DNA of 64,000 nucleotides from Myotis daubentonii (Eukaryota; Chordata; Mammalia; Chiroptera; Vespertilionidae): the NCBI RefSeq assembly GCF_963259705.1, contig NC_081846.1:56201205-56265204 (forward strand), in the 5' to 3' direction. The notes under the pieces were generated by a model. It was not told the DNA's origin. It did no database searches and was given only the letters and a program-made list of their open reading frames with translations. This document shows positions 11,690-22,438 of this stretch, piece by piece (position 1 is the stretch's first letter; each line of letters starts with the position of its first letter). The position numbers were made by a program, and so were the translations under genes.

Positions 11690-11812
11690 ATCATTCTGCA
11701 ACTCTTGTTACCATAGAGGATGAAGATGAGAATAAATTTGTGAGCAGACTGATAAGGGAAAATAATAACATTACCATGAGAGTTTGGCTTGGATTATCTC
11801 AGCATCCTTCCG
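11690..11812 (+). CDS. LY75: LY75 exon, middle of CTLD10
   Basis: Acceptor CCTTCAACAG at 11680-11689, donor GTAAGT at 11813. It codes the HSATLVTIEDEDENKFV helix region and the ITMRVWLGLSQHP core strand (WIGL-type). The intron before it has grown to 4.9 kb by Helitron, MITE and SINE insertions. It ends with a single G, in phase with the next exon. Confidence 0.93.
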
Positions 11813-12346
11813 GTAAGTGACATCTTTGTGTGTGCAGTATGCAAAGAGAGCTCTAACTTGTCCTAAATACCAAGTCAGCCGTGCTAAAGAATGTCAAATG
11901 GTATTTAATTCAAATGTTTCTTATTGATGAGTAAGCTAGGTCTGCTGGCTGTTTTCAAGGCTTATAAATTCCTAATGAAGAAGTGAATGACTTATTAGTA
12001 GTGATGGGAAACACTGATGCAATACAAAACCAGTTGAAACCAACTGGAATTGCTAGAAGTTTAAGATACTTGGACCAATAGGATAGATTTTTTTTCTACA
12101 GCAATATCTGTGTTCCCCATGCCCGCACAAGGAGCCCATCACTTACTTCCCTTAGAGTTCTCATGTCTATCACCCCAAGTTTTCCCAGCTTATAACTCTG
12201 TTATTCAGAAAGTTCTTTTCTTGTTCTTTCCCTCCCTCTTGGAACATTTTTATCATAGAGAAAAATTATATCTTCATAGTGATTTGTTTTTTCAAAATAA
12301 CTTAGTAAAATTGCAAAGAATTGATTCAAAAAGATCTGTGGGAGAA

Positions 12347-12716
12347 TACTATCTAATAAAACCCTAATATGCAAATCAACCAAATGGCACAACAACTGGT
12401 CGCTATGATGTGCACTGACTACCAGGGGTCAGACGCTCAACGCAGGAGCTGCCCCCTGGTGGTCAGTGCACTCCCACAGGGGGAACACTGCTCAGTCAGA
12501 AGCAGGGCTCACCACTGGTGAGTGCAGCAGTGGTGGCAGAGCCTCTCCCGCCTCCATGGCAGCGCTAAGGACCCCTTGGGGGATGTCCGACTACTAGGAT
12601 CAGGCCTAAGCCGGCAGGTGGACATCCCCCAAGGGGTCCCAACTGTGGGAGAGTGCAGGCCGGGCTGAGGGACCCCTCCCCCCCGAGTGCACAAATGTTG
12701 TGCACCAGGCCTCTAG
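12347..12716 (+). mobile_element. Short HeliBat-type Helitron
   Basis: The 5' end TACTATCTAATAAAAC is followed by CCTAATATGCAAATC; the first TC is mutated to TA. The 3' end has hairpin-like GTGCACAAATGTTGTGCAC, then CAGGCCTCTAG at 12716, followed by T. The length is 370 bp. Confidence 0.9.
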
Positions 12717-12894
12717 TATTTCAATAAAGAATAACAGACGCAGGGTTTGAGTGAACTTGAAATTGATAATAAGTGAATTCAGGGTACATATTCAATAGAC
12801 TAATAAGAAGTCTGTTTCATATTTTATACAAAGTTTAACTCTAAATAGTTGAAATGTGAATTCCAAAATGTTAAGCACTTGTCAAAAGAGGCTT

Positions 12895-13018
12895 TGGGGC
12901 AGTGTACAGTTGATGTTTTGTGGCAAAGTACACTTGAAACCTATATAATTTTGTAAACCAATGTCATCCCAATAAATTCAATTTAAAAATAAGTAATTAA
13001 TTAAAAAATTAAAAACTC
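12895..13018 (+). repeat. Bat L1 3' end
   Basis: Contains ACTTGAAACCTATATAAT and CCCAATAAATTCAATT, the same tail seen in reverse at 27482-27600. Its A-rich tail is where the RPL9 pseudogene has inserted. Confidence 0.75.
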
Positions 13019-13020
13019 AA

Positions 13021-13975
13021 ACTCTTTGCTACATCTGCTGTGACTATGAAGCCCATTCTGAGCAGTCAGACTGTCAACATCTCAGATAATGTCGACATCA
13101 CCCTGAAGGACACACAGTCGTTGCGAAGGGCCCCAGAGGCACCCTGCAGAGGTACTTCTGTCACATCACTGTAGAACTCAGTCTCCCTGGGAAGAAGAAG
13201 AGGCTCTGGGTCCATGGTCGGCAAACCGCGGCTCGCGAGCCACATGCGGCTCTTTGGCCCCTTCAGTGTGGCTCTTCCACAAAATACCACGTGCGGGCGT
13301 GCACATACAGTGCGATTGAAACTTCGTGGCCCATGCACAGAAGTCGGTATTTTGTGGAAGAGCCGGTATTTTGTGGAAGAGCCACACTGAAGGGGCCAAA
13401 GAGCCGCATGTGGCTCGCGAGCCGCGGTTTGCCAAGCCACAGTTTGCCGACCACTGCTTTGGGTTGACAAATGGTGGGAAAACAGAAAGGAATTGGCCAC
13501 CATTAGCACCATCTGAAATCATGTACAGAACATGATGAAGGTGTTAATTACACTGGGATTCCGTTACAAGATGAGGTCTGTGTACCCTCACTTCCCCATC
13601 AATGCAGTTATTGAGGATAGTGGTTCTCTTGTTGAAGTCAGAAATTTCTTGGGCAAAACATAATTCGCAGGGTTCAGATGAGATCAGGTATTGCTTTTTC
13701 AGTATCTCAAACCCAGAAAGATTTGATCCTTGAAGGAAATGACATTGAATTTGTATCACATTAGCTGCTTTGATTCAGCAAGCCACAATAGTTAAAAACA
13801 CAGAGATCAGAAAAAGTTTTGATGGTATCTATTTCTCTGAAAACAAAACAGTTCAGCAGGCTGATGAATATGATCTAAGTTGTCCAGCTATAGAAACAGA
13901 AAGATGCCAAATTATTCCTCAGAATTATTTGTGATATTTTAAAGATGCAATAAAAACTATATATTGATTGGGGGG
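13021..13975 (+). pseudogene. RPL9 processed pseudogene
   Basis: Intronless, diverged copy of ribosomal protein L9 mRNA. The 5'UTR CTCTTTGCTACATCTGCTG precedes an ATG at 13046. Recognisable coding pieces are [18 protein letters not shown], the [19 protein letters not shown] region at about 13560-13620, VEVRNFLG, and the end VQQADE near 13855. The mRNA's poly(A) signal is kept as GCAATAAAAACTATATATTG. Likely target duplications are AAAAATTAAAA(A)CT on each side. It has frameshifts and is split by a hAT MITE at 13212-13456. It lies in an LY75 intron and codes nothing functional. Confidence 0.9.
13212..13456. mobile_element. hAT MITE with long inverted repeats
   Basis: A 245-bp near-palindromic element. 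Its arms GGTCGGCAAACCGCGGCTCG and CGAGCCGCGGTTTGCC are terminal, and the arms extend about 90 bp (GAGCCACATGCGGCTCTTTG and its mirror). The 8-bp target duplication CTCTGGGT/CTTTGGGT sits at 13204-13211 and 13457-13464. It has inserted into the RPL9 pseudogene, whose sequence resumes after it. Confidence 0.9.
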
Positions 13976-14269
13976 ATAATAAAAATTAAAACTAAAAAAA
14001 GAATGGATTCAAAGATGACTATTTATGAATTGTAAATTGTGTTTATCACCACAAGGCGGCGCTGCCTCAGCTGGAAATAAAGATGGAGTTAAGGTGGATC
14101 CTTCTTTCCGCACCAACATACGTTTAATAATGAGTTTTTTAACTAGGGGTAAGCGAGGGAGGGAGATAAAGGTCTGTAGAAATCTACTGTCACACAATAA
14201 ATGTGCAAGAATCCTGCCCTTTAATCAAAACACTACATACTATATCCGTGTTGTCTAAAAGAACTTTCT

Positions 14270-14400
14270 GCATCTGCTCTGTCCAATATAGTAATCACTA
14301 GCCACATATAGCTATTGGGCACTTAAAATGTGACAAGTGTGACTGATGGACTGAGTTTTAAATTTTTTCACTTTTAATAAATTTCATTTTAAGTAGTGGC
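14270..14400 (+). repeat. Old DNA-transposon remnant
   Basis: Contains CTGTCCAATATAGTAATC, ACTAGCCACATATAGC and TGGGCACTTAAAATGTG, phrases of an old mammalian MER-type DNA transposon. A related remnant in the opposite sense occurs near 57790-57930. The family name was not confirmed. Confidence 0.5.
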
Positions 14401-14482
14401 ATGACATTGTATGAGCTGCAAGCCTTTTTACTTAAGTAATTTAATGGCAATAAACATAGTTGTATTTAATTTCCTTCTTTAG

Positions 14483-14650
14483 ATAAATCTTGGAATTGGT
14501 TAGATGAATCAAAAGTGAAATTTGTCAAATGGGCAAATAAACATAAGAGCAATGGTGGAAAATGTAGCATTTTGTTAGCTTCAAATGAAACTTGGATAAA
14601 AGTTGACTGTTCACATGGCTATGGAAGAGTTGTCTGCAAAGTTCCTCTGG
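14483..14650 (+). CDS. LY75: LY75 exon, end of CTLD10
   Basis: Acceptor CTTCTTTAG at 14474-14482, donor GTAAGT at 14651. It codes KSWNWLDES through GYGRVVCKVPL, with three cysteines closing CTLD10 and one sequon (NET). Its final G can join GC of the last LY75 exon (glycine) or AC of CD302 exon 2 (aspartate). The second option is the junction used in the known human LY75-CD302 readthrough mRNA. Confidence 0.94.
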
Positions 14651-15281
14651 GTAAGTATGTAACCTGTCCTTAAGAAAAACAGTTTTGCAGAACAGGTTAG
14701 AAAATAAATGTACAATTTAATAATATGCGAAGTATTGTACTAGGTCCTAAAGCATTTGGTCCTTACAGTGTATTAAAAAAATCTTAAGTCCTAGAGATTC
14801 TTTCCCTCAGAAAACTCAGTTACCAAAGATGATAAATATACCAGATGCCTAGGACTCCAGAGGAAATGACTAAAAGTCTAAATTTTATACAATTCTTTCC
14901 TAAGAAAGATGGAAGCTGCCAGCATATTAGATAGGTCACTTCTTTGAAAATGTTCTTAAGATGTATTTTATTCTATAGTTTAAATATTTAAAAGCTCAAA
15001 GATTTCATTCTGCAGTTTGCTTCCTTTTTCCTCAGTCCCTTAAAACTCATGATTACCTTAACAGCATTCCAAAACTTGATTTGATTAATTGGAATTACTT
15101 GGATATCTGTAAGAAGTCACAATTTGAACTTATGTTTCAGCATGAGTTGATATATATTAAATAACCATAAAAATCTTAATTTCTAGCCAAAGAGCTCTAA
15201 ACGTTTTCACAGCAACATTTTAAAGATCTAGCATAAAGGTGTCCATCAGTATCTGTATAATCACTCACTGATTCAGCAGAT

Positions 15282-15501
15282 TTATTTAAAATATATTTTT
15301 ATTGATTTTAGAGAGGAAGGGAGAGGGAAAGAGAGATAGAAGCGTCAATGATGAGAGAGTATCATTGATCGGCTGCCTCCTACATGCACCCTACTGAGGA
15401 TCGAGCCCGCAACCCAGGCATGTGCCCTTGACCAGAATCAAACCCGGGACCCTTCAGTCCACAGGCTGACGTTCTATCCGCTGAGCCAAACCAGCTAGGG
15501 C
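15282..15501 (-). repeat. VES-type SINE
   Basis: Reversed copy with tail AAAATATATTTTTATTG at the left and head CCAGCTAGGGC at the right. The target duplication TCAGCAGAT is at 15273-15281 and 15502-15510. Confidence 0.9.
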
Positions 15502-15510
15502 TCAGCAGAT

Positions 15511-16009
15511 ATTTTAAGTCTTTACATCATGCCCTGTTCTATGTGCTGGGGTGCACCTGGGAACAAAACAAATGAGATACCTTTTCTTCCTCCATAATCT
15601 AGTGTAGGAAGACAGATAATAAGTAACCAAGCAAGTTCATATTTAGAAAAGAGGAAAATATCAAATTGTTATAAACTACGTGATTGAGACTAGAGAGATA
15701 GCTACTCTAGGTTGTGTTATCAGGGAAGATGTCTAAGAGTAGGAGACATTGAAGCTTTAATTTCTTTGTAAGAATATTGCTATTCTAATGAAAAGGATTT
15801 GAATGAAAAGGAAAATAGTTAAATTTGGGGGGAGAAGCACTTAAGTGTTTGGTGGTGATTTTGAATTCTGTGTTCATGCTCTGAAACAATTAAGTACTTG
15901 TATCTAATCTGTACAAGGTTTGCTTATGTGACACACAGCCAAATGCATAAAATTAGTAATAATCGCTTTTATATTCTCTCCTCCAATGTCAAACCTTTCC
16001 CTGCTCTAG
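15511..16009 (+). repeat. LY75 last intron with old repeat-like sequence
   Basis: The phrases ATGTGCTGGGG, GGGAACAAAAC and AAGACAGATAATAAGTAACC resemble an ancient mammalian interspersed repeat, but I cannot assign it. The end of this intron, up to 16009, is the acceptor of the last LY75 exon. Confidence 0.4.
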
Positions 16010-16188
16010 GCCCCAATTACAGAGGAATAACTATTGCATTCATCGTGCTAAGCATCTTAGCTCTCATCATCGGACTGATTTGGTTCCTCTTCCAAAGGAA
16101 CCGTATGCACTGGGCAGGCTTCTCTTCAGTCCGATATGAACAAGGAGTGAATGAAGATGAGATTATGCTTCCTTCCTTCCATGACTAA
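16010..16188 (+). CDS. LY75: LY75 last coding exon: membrane helix and tail
   Basis: Acceptor CCCTGCTCTAG at 15999-16009; the stop TAA is at 16186-16188. It codes a short stem (GPNYRG), a hydrophobic helix (ITIAFIVLSILALIIGLIWF) and a basic stop-transfer segment (QRNR). The cytoplasmic tail carries two sorting signals known in this receptor: the tyrosine motif FSSVRY for coated-pit uptake and the acidic EDE triad for late endosomal, MHC class II-rich compartments. The C-terminus IMLPSFHD is the LY75 family end. Confidence 0.96.
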
Positions 16189-17556
16189 ATTCTTCTGAAA
16201 AGTTTGCTAATTTGCACTAACATGTTAGGGAAAATGAGCCATTTAAAATTTTCCCAGTGTCAGTATTTACTCTCTTCCCAAGTACAAGTTTTATGTACTT
16301 GTTCAGTTGCTATTCTGGTATCCATGTTTAATTATTCAAAAATGCCATGCATATAACTCTACTGAACAGAATGAAAAGGAACCGAAGTGGAAACTAAAGT
16401 CCAAATTGTTTGTAGGGTAATAATTTTAATGTGCGTTTTCTCTGTAAGAATGTGGTTGGTAACTATAATACGTATGTTTTAATGACATTTTAACACAGTG
16501 TCTCAGAAAATTTAAATTGGTATATTCTAGGTCATATATCTCCCCTTTAATTTTTATGAACATCTGGCCAAGTGTAAAATTAGTACCTCAAGGTAAAAAC
16601 AGAACTGTAAGTAATGTCAGCATTGTTTTAAAATGTCATTTGTAGCATTTTAGGGAAAGTATTAAATGAGAGGCATGCTTATTTTTTACACAACAAAATG
16701 GTACCTCCTGGCAAAATGCTTCTTATACTAGTCCAAATACATTTTATACAAAATTACTTAAATGTGAAATTTTGTTCCATTCATAATTATCATAAAACAG
16801 TGGCTTATTTTAAAGAAGATTTTGGTACTTAATATTTTTCTCACATGTGAGAACATTGTTATTAGGTTGATTAGATAACCCTGTAGCTGTATGGGTTTGT
16901 TGTCTTTTCGTATGTACAACCTGTTTCCTTTTTAAAGGGAATCAGCTAAGAGATTTTGAAAATTTTACAATTTATATACTGTACATAGCATGTCAACTTT
17001 TGACTAACAAATCTTTATTATTTTTTTGACTTTTTAGTGAGCTAAAGAGAAGTAGTCTATGAAGGAAATTGTATATCTTGTAATTGTAAAAATGAAAATT
17101 ATTCAATGAAACTCTAAACTTCGTGATTACTACTAAAATATTTAAAATTGTGAATGATTAAGGAAACACTGTTTTGGGTTACCACTTTACATTTTACCAC
17201 CCTAGAATATATTCTTAATAACTTCCACTGGACCTGGTGAATGTTTTATTCAACATTTAACTTATATTTGTACTTTAGAGTATTTTTGTATAAAATCCAC
17301 AGATTTATTTTAAAGTTTAGAGTTTTTATACTATAATAAAGTTGTAAATAATTATCTAAGACAGTTTTAGTATAGTCTAAAGCTATATTGTAGTTGTTCT
17401 GAAATATTTTTTATTAAATTTGTTAGACTAGTTATCTTGCCCTAGGATTTGTACAGTTTTAGATATTAAGACTTTCTTCAAAGAACTAAACCAACTTGAT
17501 GTGAAAAATTCAACTATATATAGTAGTGATGCTGCAATAAAGTTGTCTTATTTTTT
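16189..17556 (+). other. LY75: LY75 3' untranslated region
   Basis: AT-rich sequence after the LY75 stop with no recognisable repeat. Poly(A) signals AATAAA occur at 17335-17340 and 17536-17541. The second is followed by a T/GT-rich stretch (TTGTCTTATTTTTTT, then GTGTTGTTG), which fits a cleavage site near 17556. The exact end is inferred. Confidence 0.7.
17536..17541 (+). promoter_or_regulatory. LY75: Probable LY75 poly(A) signal
   Basis: AATAAA followed within 30 bases by T-rich and GT-rich sequence. Weaker alternatives are AATAAA at 17335 and at about 17639. Use of the distal LY75 site versus readthrough decides whether LY75-CD302 fusion mRNA can form. Confidence 0.55.
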
Positions 17557-18784
17557 TAAGGAAAAGTGTTGTTGATCCTTGTTTAAAAAAATATCTCTAG
17601 ATTGGGCTTTATTGTGTTAGATATACAGTAGGACAAGAAATAAACTGAGCAGCTATTGTAAAACAAGGCATTCTTTAGATTCTGTGTGTATTTTTTAAAG
17701 AATAAATATAATCATTCCTACATTTCTGAATGTTTGGTTTTAGTCTCTTTTTCAGATTCGTCTGAATCAACATGTCTTTTAACGATCGGATTAGCAGTAA
17801 TTCCACTTATGATCCACTTCTCATTCTTTGATCCTGTTCACTACCTCCCATCCCAAGGCATTCATCAACCACTTCTAAGTCAATTGTCCAACTCCCACTG
17901 GACAATCTACACAAGAGTCCTCTCAACATGACCAGAACTGCCCATATGGTGTTCCCTTCCCATTTCCTCTGTTCAGATGTCTCAGGAGGAACTGAAGACA
18001 GCCTTCCCTAACAAATCCAGCCCCCACACATGGTCTGACAAAATCGGTCTCAAAATGAGGCACTAAAAATGTAACCAAGTAGACCTAACCATCAGGTCTC
18101 GGGGGCAAATTCAGAAGTGATGCCAGTGATCAGCCTCTTTCTCCCACTATCCCTCCACATAGCATGTTCCCCTCTCTGATCCTAGGACAAGACACCCTAA
18201 CTCTCTGGTAATTCTGCTCTGCAAATGACTGCAGCAGTGTTGGTAGCCCCCAATCCTGACCCCACCGCTGAGTTTATGCTAGGGACAGTCAGAGATTCAG
18301 ATTCCTCTATATTATGTTCATTTAATCCTAAAACCTTCTTGGAGAAATAAAGATCTCATTGTTATTAGTTCAACTGTTTTATCTTTTAACTAGATCTCAA
18401 AGACATTTTTTTTCTGCCAGACTTCATGAGCTGTACAAAGTTATCTCTAATTCCATGTATATTCTAAATTAAAATATTCTCCCAGTATCTACAGCTCAAC
18501 AAATTTACTTTATATGTGTTTCTCTTTTTTCCAAGCTAAATTAATCATGAGCAGAACTTTGGAAACTTTTTTTCTATTCCCCCACCCAGTTTTTTCTTCT
18601 TATAGACTCTTTCCATTAATATGAAGACACCATACCTCTTGTCTCCCAAGCTAGAAACTCAGAGGTTATCCACAAATCCTTTCTCTTCTTCCTAATTCAA
18701 CAATTCTGTCAATTTTACCTAAGACTTCTCACCGAGTGACTATCTGCACTATTAGCTGTCTTAGTTCAGTCTTTTATCTTTTAT
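17557..18784. other. LY75-CD302 intergenic DNA
   Basis: AT-rich sequence with no recognised gene or young repeat. It would be transcribed only in LY75-CD302 readthrough RNA. Confidence 0.5.
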
Positions 18785-18790
18785 CTCTCT

Positions 18791-18933
18791 GCCGGCAGAG
18801 AGAAGATGCAGGGAAGAGAGCAGGAGTCATTATGGAAGAAGGTCTTGGAGAAGATGGGAGTAGAGGAGCAGTTCCAAGCCCCCAGGAAGAGGAACTAGGC
18901 CTGGATGGGATGCAAGAAAGAATGCCTTCCCCC
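18791..18933 (+). repeat. Local duplication, copy 1
   Basis: About 143 bp starting GCAGAGAGAAGATGCAGGG, repeated in the same sense at 19307-19449. Shared phrases include GAGCAGGAGTCATTA, AGGTCTTGGAGAAGATGGGA and AAGCCCCCAGGAAGAGGAA. Short ORFs across both copies reflect the purine-rich bias. Confidence 0.85.
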
Positions 18934-19306
18934 TAGGGTTTTGGTTCCTTGGCCAAATACCCTTTTAATGCAGTGTAGGAGCAAGTCAATATTGATCCAA
19001 TTGCTAAACCACAGAGAGGAAAGGTCAGATAAAACTGACTCTAAGAATTAGGAAAACTGGTGATCTTAGCCAATGGAAATGCAGCAGAACTAGATGAGAC
19101 TGAGCTAGAAAGTGAAAGGGAAATTAGGAAAAGGGGGACGTGAAATTTTGAGAAGTATGATGGAGATGGGAAGGAGAGGTATTGGGCCAAAGCCAGAGGA
19201 AGAAGGGTTTTTGAAGGGTGTTTTTCCAAAGGAGAGGGGAAAGAATTTACAGGTTTAGAAGCTGAAGTGGGGGGTGGAGGTGAGGGGACAAAACAAACAA
19301 AAACAG

Positions 19307-19449
19307 CCAGCAGAGAGAAGATGCAGGGAAGAGAGCAGGAGTCATTAATGGGACAAGGTCTTGGAGAAGATGGGACGAGAGGGGCAGTTCTAAGCCCCCA
19401 GGAAGAGGAAATGGGTTTGGGTGGGATGGGAGGAAGAACACCTTCCTCT
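19307..19449 (+). repeat. Local duplication, copy 2
   Basis: Second copy of the segment at 18791-18933, diverged by scattered substitutions. The roughly 370 bp between the copies (18934-19306) is purine-rich but not obviously related. Confidence 0.85.
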
Positions 19450-19638
19450 CTGAGGCCACAAGAGGAGGGTTTGCATGAAGGAGAAGGGCAGAGCAGGTGA
19501 GTATTTTACAGTGTTTGTCTACCCGATGAGAAAATGAGTAGTGAATGGGGTCTCAGCCTGAAGACAGTAATAAAGAATTTAAATACCTGATAGGGGGGAC
19601 AGGAGAGGACAATGACCAAGACAAAAATAGATGGAGGA

Positions 19639-19843
19639 TGCCCAGCCAATGTGGCTCAGTGGTTGAGCATCAGCCTATGAACCAAGAGGTCATGGTTCGA
19701 TTCCTGGTCAGGGCACATGCCTGGGTTGCGAGCTCAATCCCCAGTGTGGCATGCAGAAGGCAGCTGATCAATGATTTTCTCTCATCATTGATGTTTCTAT
19801 CTCTCCCTCTCCCTTCCTCTCTGAAATCAATATATATAGAAAT
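19639..19843 (+). repeat. VES-related SINE (older subfamily)
   Basis: tRNA-like head CCCAGCCAATGTGGCTCAG, box-B-like GGTTCGATTCCTGGTCAGG, then TCTCTC-rich body and an AT-rich tail. It belongs with the copy at 22439. Confidence 0.85.
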
Positions 19844-19861
19844 TAAAAGCCATATTTTGTA

Positions 19862-20053
19862 GTGACAACCTATGTAGAACTACCATATGTTTCAACAATC
19901 CTACTTCTGGGTGAGTAGCCTAAGGAAATGAAAACAAGATCTCAAAGAGATACCTGCACCCCCAGTTTCATTGCAGCATTATTTACAATAGCCAAGATAT
20001 GGAAACAACCTAAGTGTCCCTTAATGAATGAATGGATAAAGATGTGGCATATA
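19862..20053 (+). repeat. L1 3' region, left part
   Basis: L1M-like phrases GCATTATTTACAATAGCCAA and GGAAACAACCTAAGTGTCCC. The element is cut by the Helitron doublet at 20054-21336 and resumes at 21337. Confidence 0.8.
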
Positions 20054-20660
20054 TCTACACTAATAAAAGAGAAACATGGTAATTGGCATACGACCGCTAC
20101 CCTTCCCATTGGCTAATCAGGGCAATATGCAAATTAACTGTCAGCCAAGATGGCAGCCGGCAGCCAGGCAGCTTGAAACTAACATGAGGCTTGCTTGCTT
20201 CAGTGACGGAGGACTCCAGCATTCCCCGCCAGCCACTGCAGGCCTCTGAGCCTGCAGTTTAAAAAATATTGTAACGAATATAGAAGGTAAACAAAACCCC
20301 AGAAACCTGCAGCCAGCAGGATCACAACATTGTAAGCAAAGGCCAGAAACCTACTTTCAGCAGCAGAGGCCTAAGAGCTGGAGCCAAGCCTCAAAGCTAA
20401 AGCTGGCCCAGAATAAAAAAGAAAAAAAAGAGCGGTTGGGAGCTTCAGTCATCCCCAGCCTGAAAACAGCCCTCAGCTCCTCACCCAGACTGGCCAGGCA
20501 CCCCAGTGGGGACCCCCACCCTGAAGGGTGTGTGACCAGCTGCAAACAGCCATCATCCCCTCACCCAGGCTGGCCAGGCACTCCAGTGGGGACCCCCACC
20601 CTGACCCAGGACACCCTTCAGGGCAAACCAGCCGGCACCCACCCATGCACCAGGCCTCTA
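20054..20660 (+). mobile_element. Helitron composite, A unit (copy 3)
   Basis: Starts TCTACACTAATAAAAG and ends CCATGCACCAGGCCTCTA, without the hairpin normally found before CTAG. The interior holds a duplicated motif CCCAGTGGGGACCCCCACCC. The same unit in reverse occurs at 51435-52160 and 52603-53201, each time joined directly to a B unit. Confidence 0.88.
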
Positions 20661-21336
20661 CCCTATATAGTAAAAGGGTAATATGCCTCCCAGCACCGGG
20701 ATCAGCGGAGCAGCAAGGCCTCCCGGCACCGGGATCAGCATGACAGGGGGCAGCGCCCAAACCCCCTGATCGCCCTGCAGCTCTGTGTGTGACAGGGTAC
20801 GGCGCCCCAACCCCCCCCCCCCACTGGCCCTGCTCTGTGTGTGACGGGGTAGAGCCATAACCGCCCCATCGGCCCTGCCCTGAGTGTGAGAGTGGCGGCA
20901 CCCCAACCCCCTGATGGGCCCTGCTCTGTGCGTGACAGGGGGAAATGCCCCAACCCCCTGATTGGCCCTGCTCTGTGCATGACAGGGGGTGGCACCGCAA
21001 CCTCCCCATCGACCCTGCCTTGAGTGTGACAGGGGATGGTGCCCCAACCCCCCAATCGGCCCTACCCTGAGCGTGATTGAGGGTGGAATCGCAACCTCCC
21101 GATCGCCCTGCTCTGTGTATGACAGGGGGCGGCGCCCCAACTCCCCAATCGGCCCTGCTCTGAGCCTGACCAGGGGCTGCACCTAGGGATTGGGCCTGCC
21201 CTCTGCCACCCGGGAGCAGGCCTAAGCCAGCAGGTCATTATCTCCCGAGGGGTCCCAGACTGTGAGAGGGCACAGGCCGGGCTGAGGGACCCCCCTCCCC
21301 CCCGAGTGCACAAATTTTTGTGCACCGGGCCTCTAA
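20661..21336 (+). mobile_element. Helitron composite, B unit (copy 3)
   Basis: Starts CCCTATATAGTAAAAGGGT (TC mutated to CC) and ends with hairpin GTGCACAAATTTTTGTGCAC, then CGGGCCTCTAA (CTAG mutated). Its interior at about 20740-21180 is an array of roughly 60-bp units around CGGCCCTGCTCTGTGTGTGA. This filler differs from the B units at 50965 and 52161, though the ends agree. Confidence 0.88.
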
Positions 21337-21860
21337 TATATATATACACATATATACACACATACATATACATAATTGAATATTACGCAGCCATGAGAAA
21401 GAAGAAAACTGCTGCCATTTTCAACAACATAGATGAACCTTGGGGGCATTATGCTAAGTGAAATCATACAGACAAAGACAAATACTGTATGATCTCACTT
21501 ATATGGAATCTAAAAGACCGAACTCAGAAACAGAGAATAGAGGGGTGGTTACCAGTGGCTGGGGGAGGGGAAAATGGAGAGATGTTGGACAAAGGATACA
21601 AGCTTCCAATTACAAGATGAATACATTTTCGAGATTTAATATACAGCCTGGTGATTGTAGTTAATAATACTTTATTTTGTGCTTGAAAGTTGCTAAGAGA
21701 GTTAATCTGTAATGTTCTCACCATAAAAAAGAAATGGTAATTAGGAGATAGAAGTGTTAGCTAACAGTCGCAATCATTGTATGATATGTAAGTGTATTAA
21801 ATCAACATGTTGTACACCTCAAACTTACACAATAGTATGTCAATTATATCTCAATGACAC
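21337..21860 (+). repeat. L1 3' region, right part
   Basis: Continues the L1 begun at 19862: GAATATTACGCAGCCATGAG, TATGATCTCACTTATATGG, GGGTGGTTACCAGTGGCTGG and the end ACACCTCAAACTTACACAAT. The break contains only the Helitron doublet and TA-rich sequence, so one L1 was split. Confidence 0.85.
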
Positions 21861-22438
21861 TGGGGAGACTTATTTTTAATAAGGAAAAGAAAGGAAAAAG
21901 AGACCCCAGATTTATTGGCCAGGTAGATATAGCAGAGGAATGAGAGAGGGCATGATATCCAGGCTAGATGAAGAGGGAGAAATAAAAGTCCTGGAAAAAT
22001 GAAGTTCAGGGATGAGGTCGAAGAGGAGGCAAGCTGGAGTGAAAGAGAGACAAGTAAAAGGTATGTGGTGTGGCTGGAAAGTAGGGCATAACAGTGAGAG
22101 ATTTTAATAAAATACCACATCAATCCACGCAGAGGCGGTAAGTAGCCTATTTTGTCATATTAGCAACTAAAAATGAAGTGTGCACCAGAGTTAACAGTGG
22201 GGGGAAAAATACCTTTTTTTAGTTCAAGTGACTTAGGAACAAAACACTATTGAAATAGATGATTTGCTTAAAGTAAATTGATTCATTAGGATGCCACTTC
22301 TTTGTAAACATAACCATTATTTGAACTTTATTTTAATGCAAAGTGATCCTCATAGATAAAAATATACTTTGGTGCCTGAGGGGGGGCGGCGAAGAGAACT
22401 TTTTCAATTACACAATTGCATAGAATTGTTCATTTTAG

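Larger units (their letters stand above)
956..17556 (+). other. LY75: LY75 (DEC-205/CD205) gene, 3' part
   Basis: The last seven exons of the endocytic receptor LY75 lie here; the gene's 5' part is upstream of the window. LY75 is a type I membrane protein of the macrophage mannose receptor family with a cysteine-rich domain, a fibronectin II domain and ten C-type lectin-like domains (CTLDs). It takes up antigen in dendritic cells and thymic epithelium and delivers it to late endosomes. The exons join in phase at consensus GT/AG sites and give about 402 residues that match my recollection of human LY75 very closely (CTLD8 end, CTLD9, CTLD10, membrane helix, tail). No frameshift or stop is seen. 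As is usual for this receptor, the CTLDs lack the EPN or QPD sugar-binding triplet. CD302 follows on the same strand about 8.3 kb after the LY75 3' end. Confidence 0.95.

Noticed and set aside
20473..21182. Overlapping - strand ORFs of 100-178 codons
   Set aside because: They are the translation of a tandem array within Helitron B copy 3, with repeated low-complexity text.
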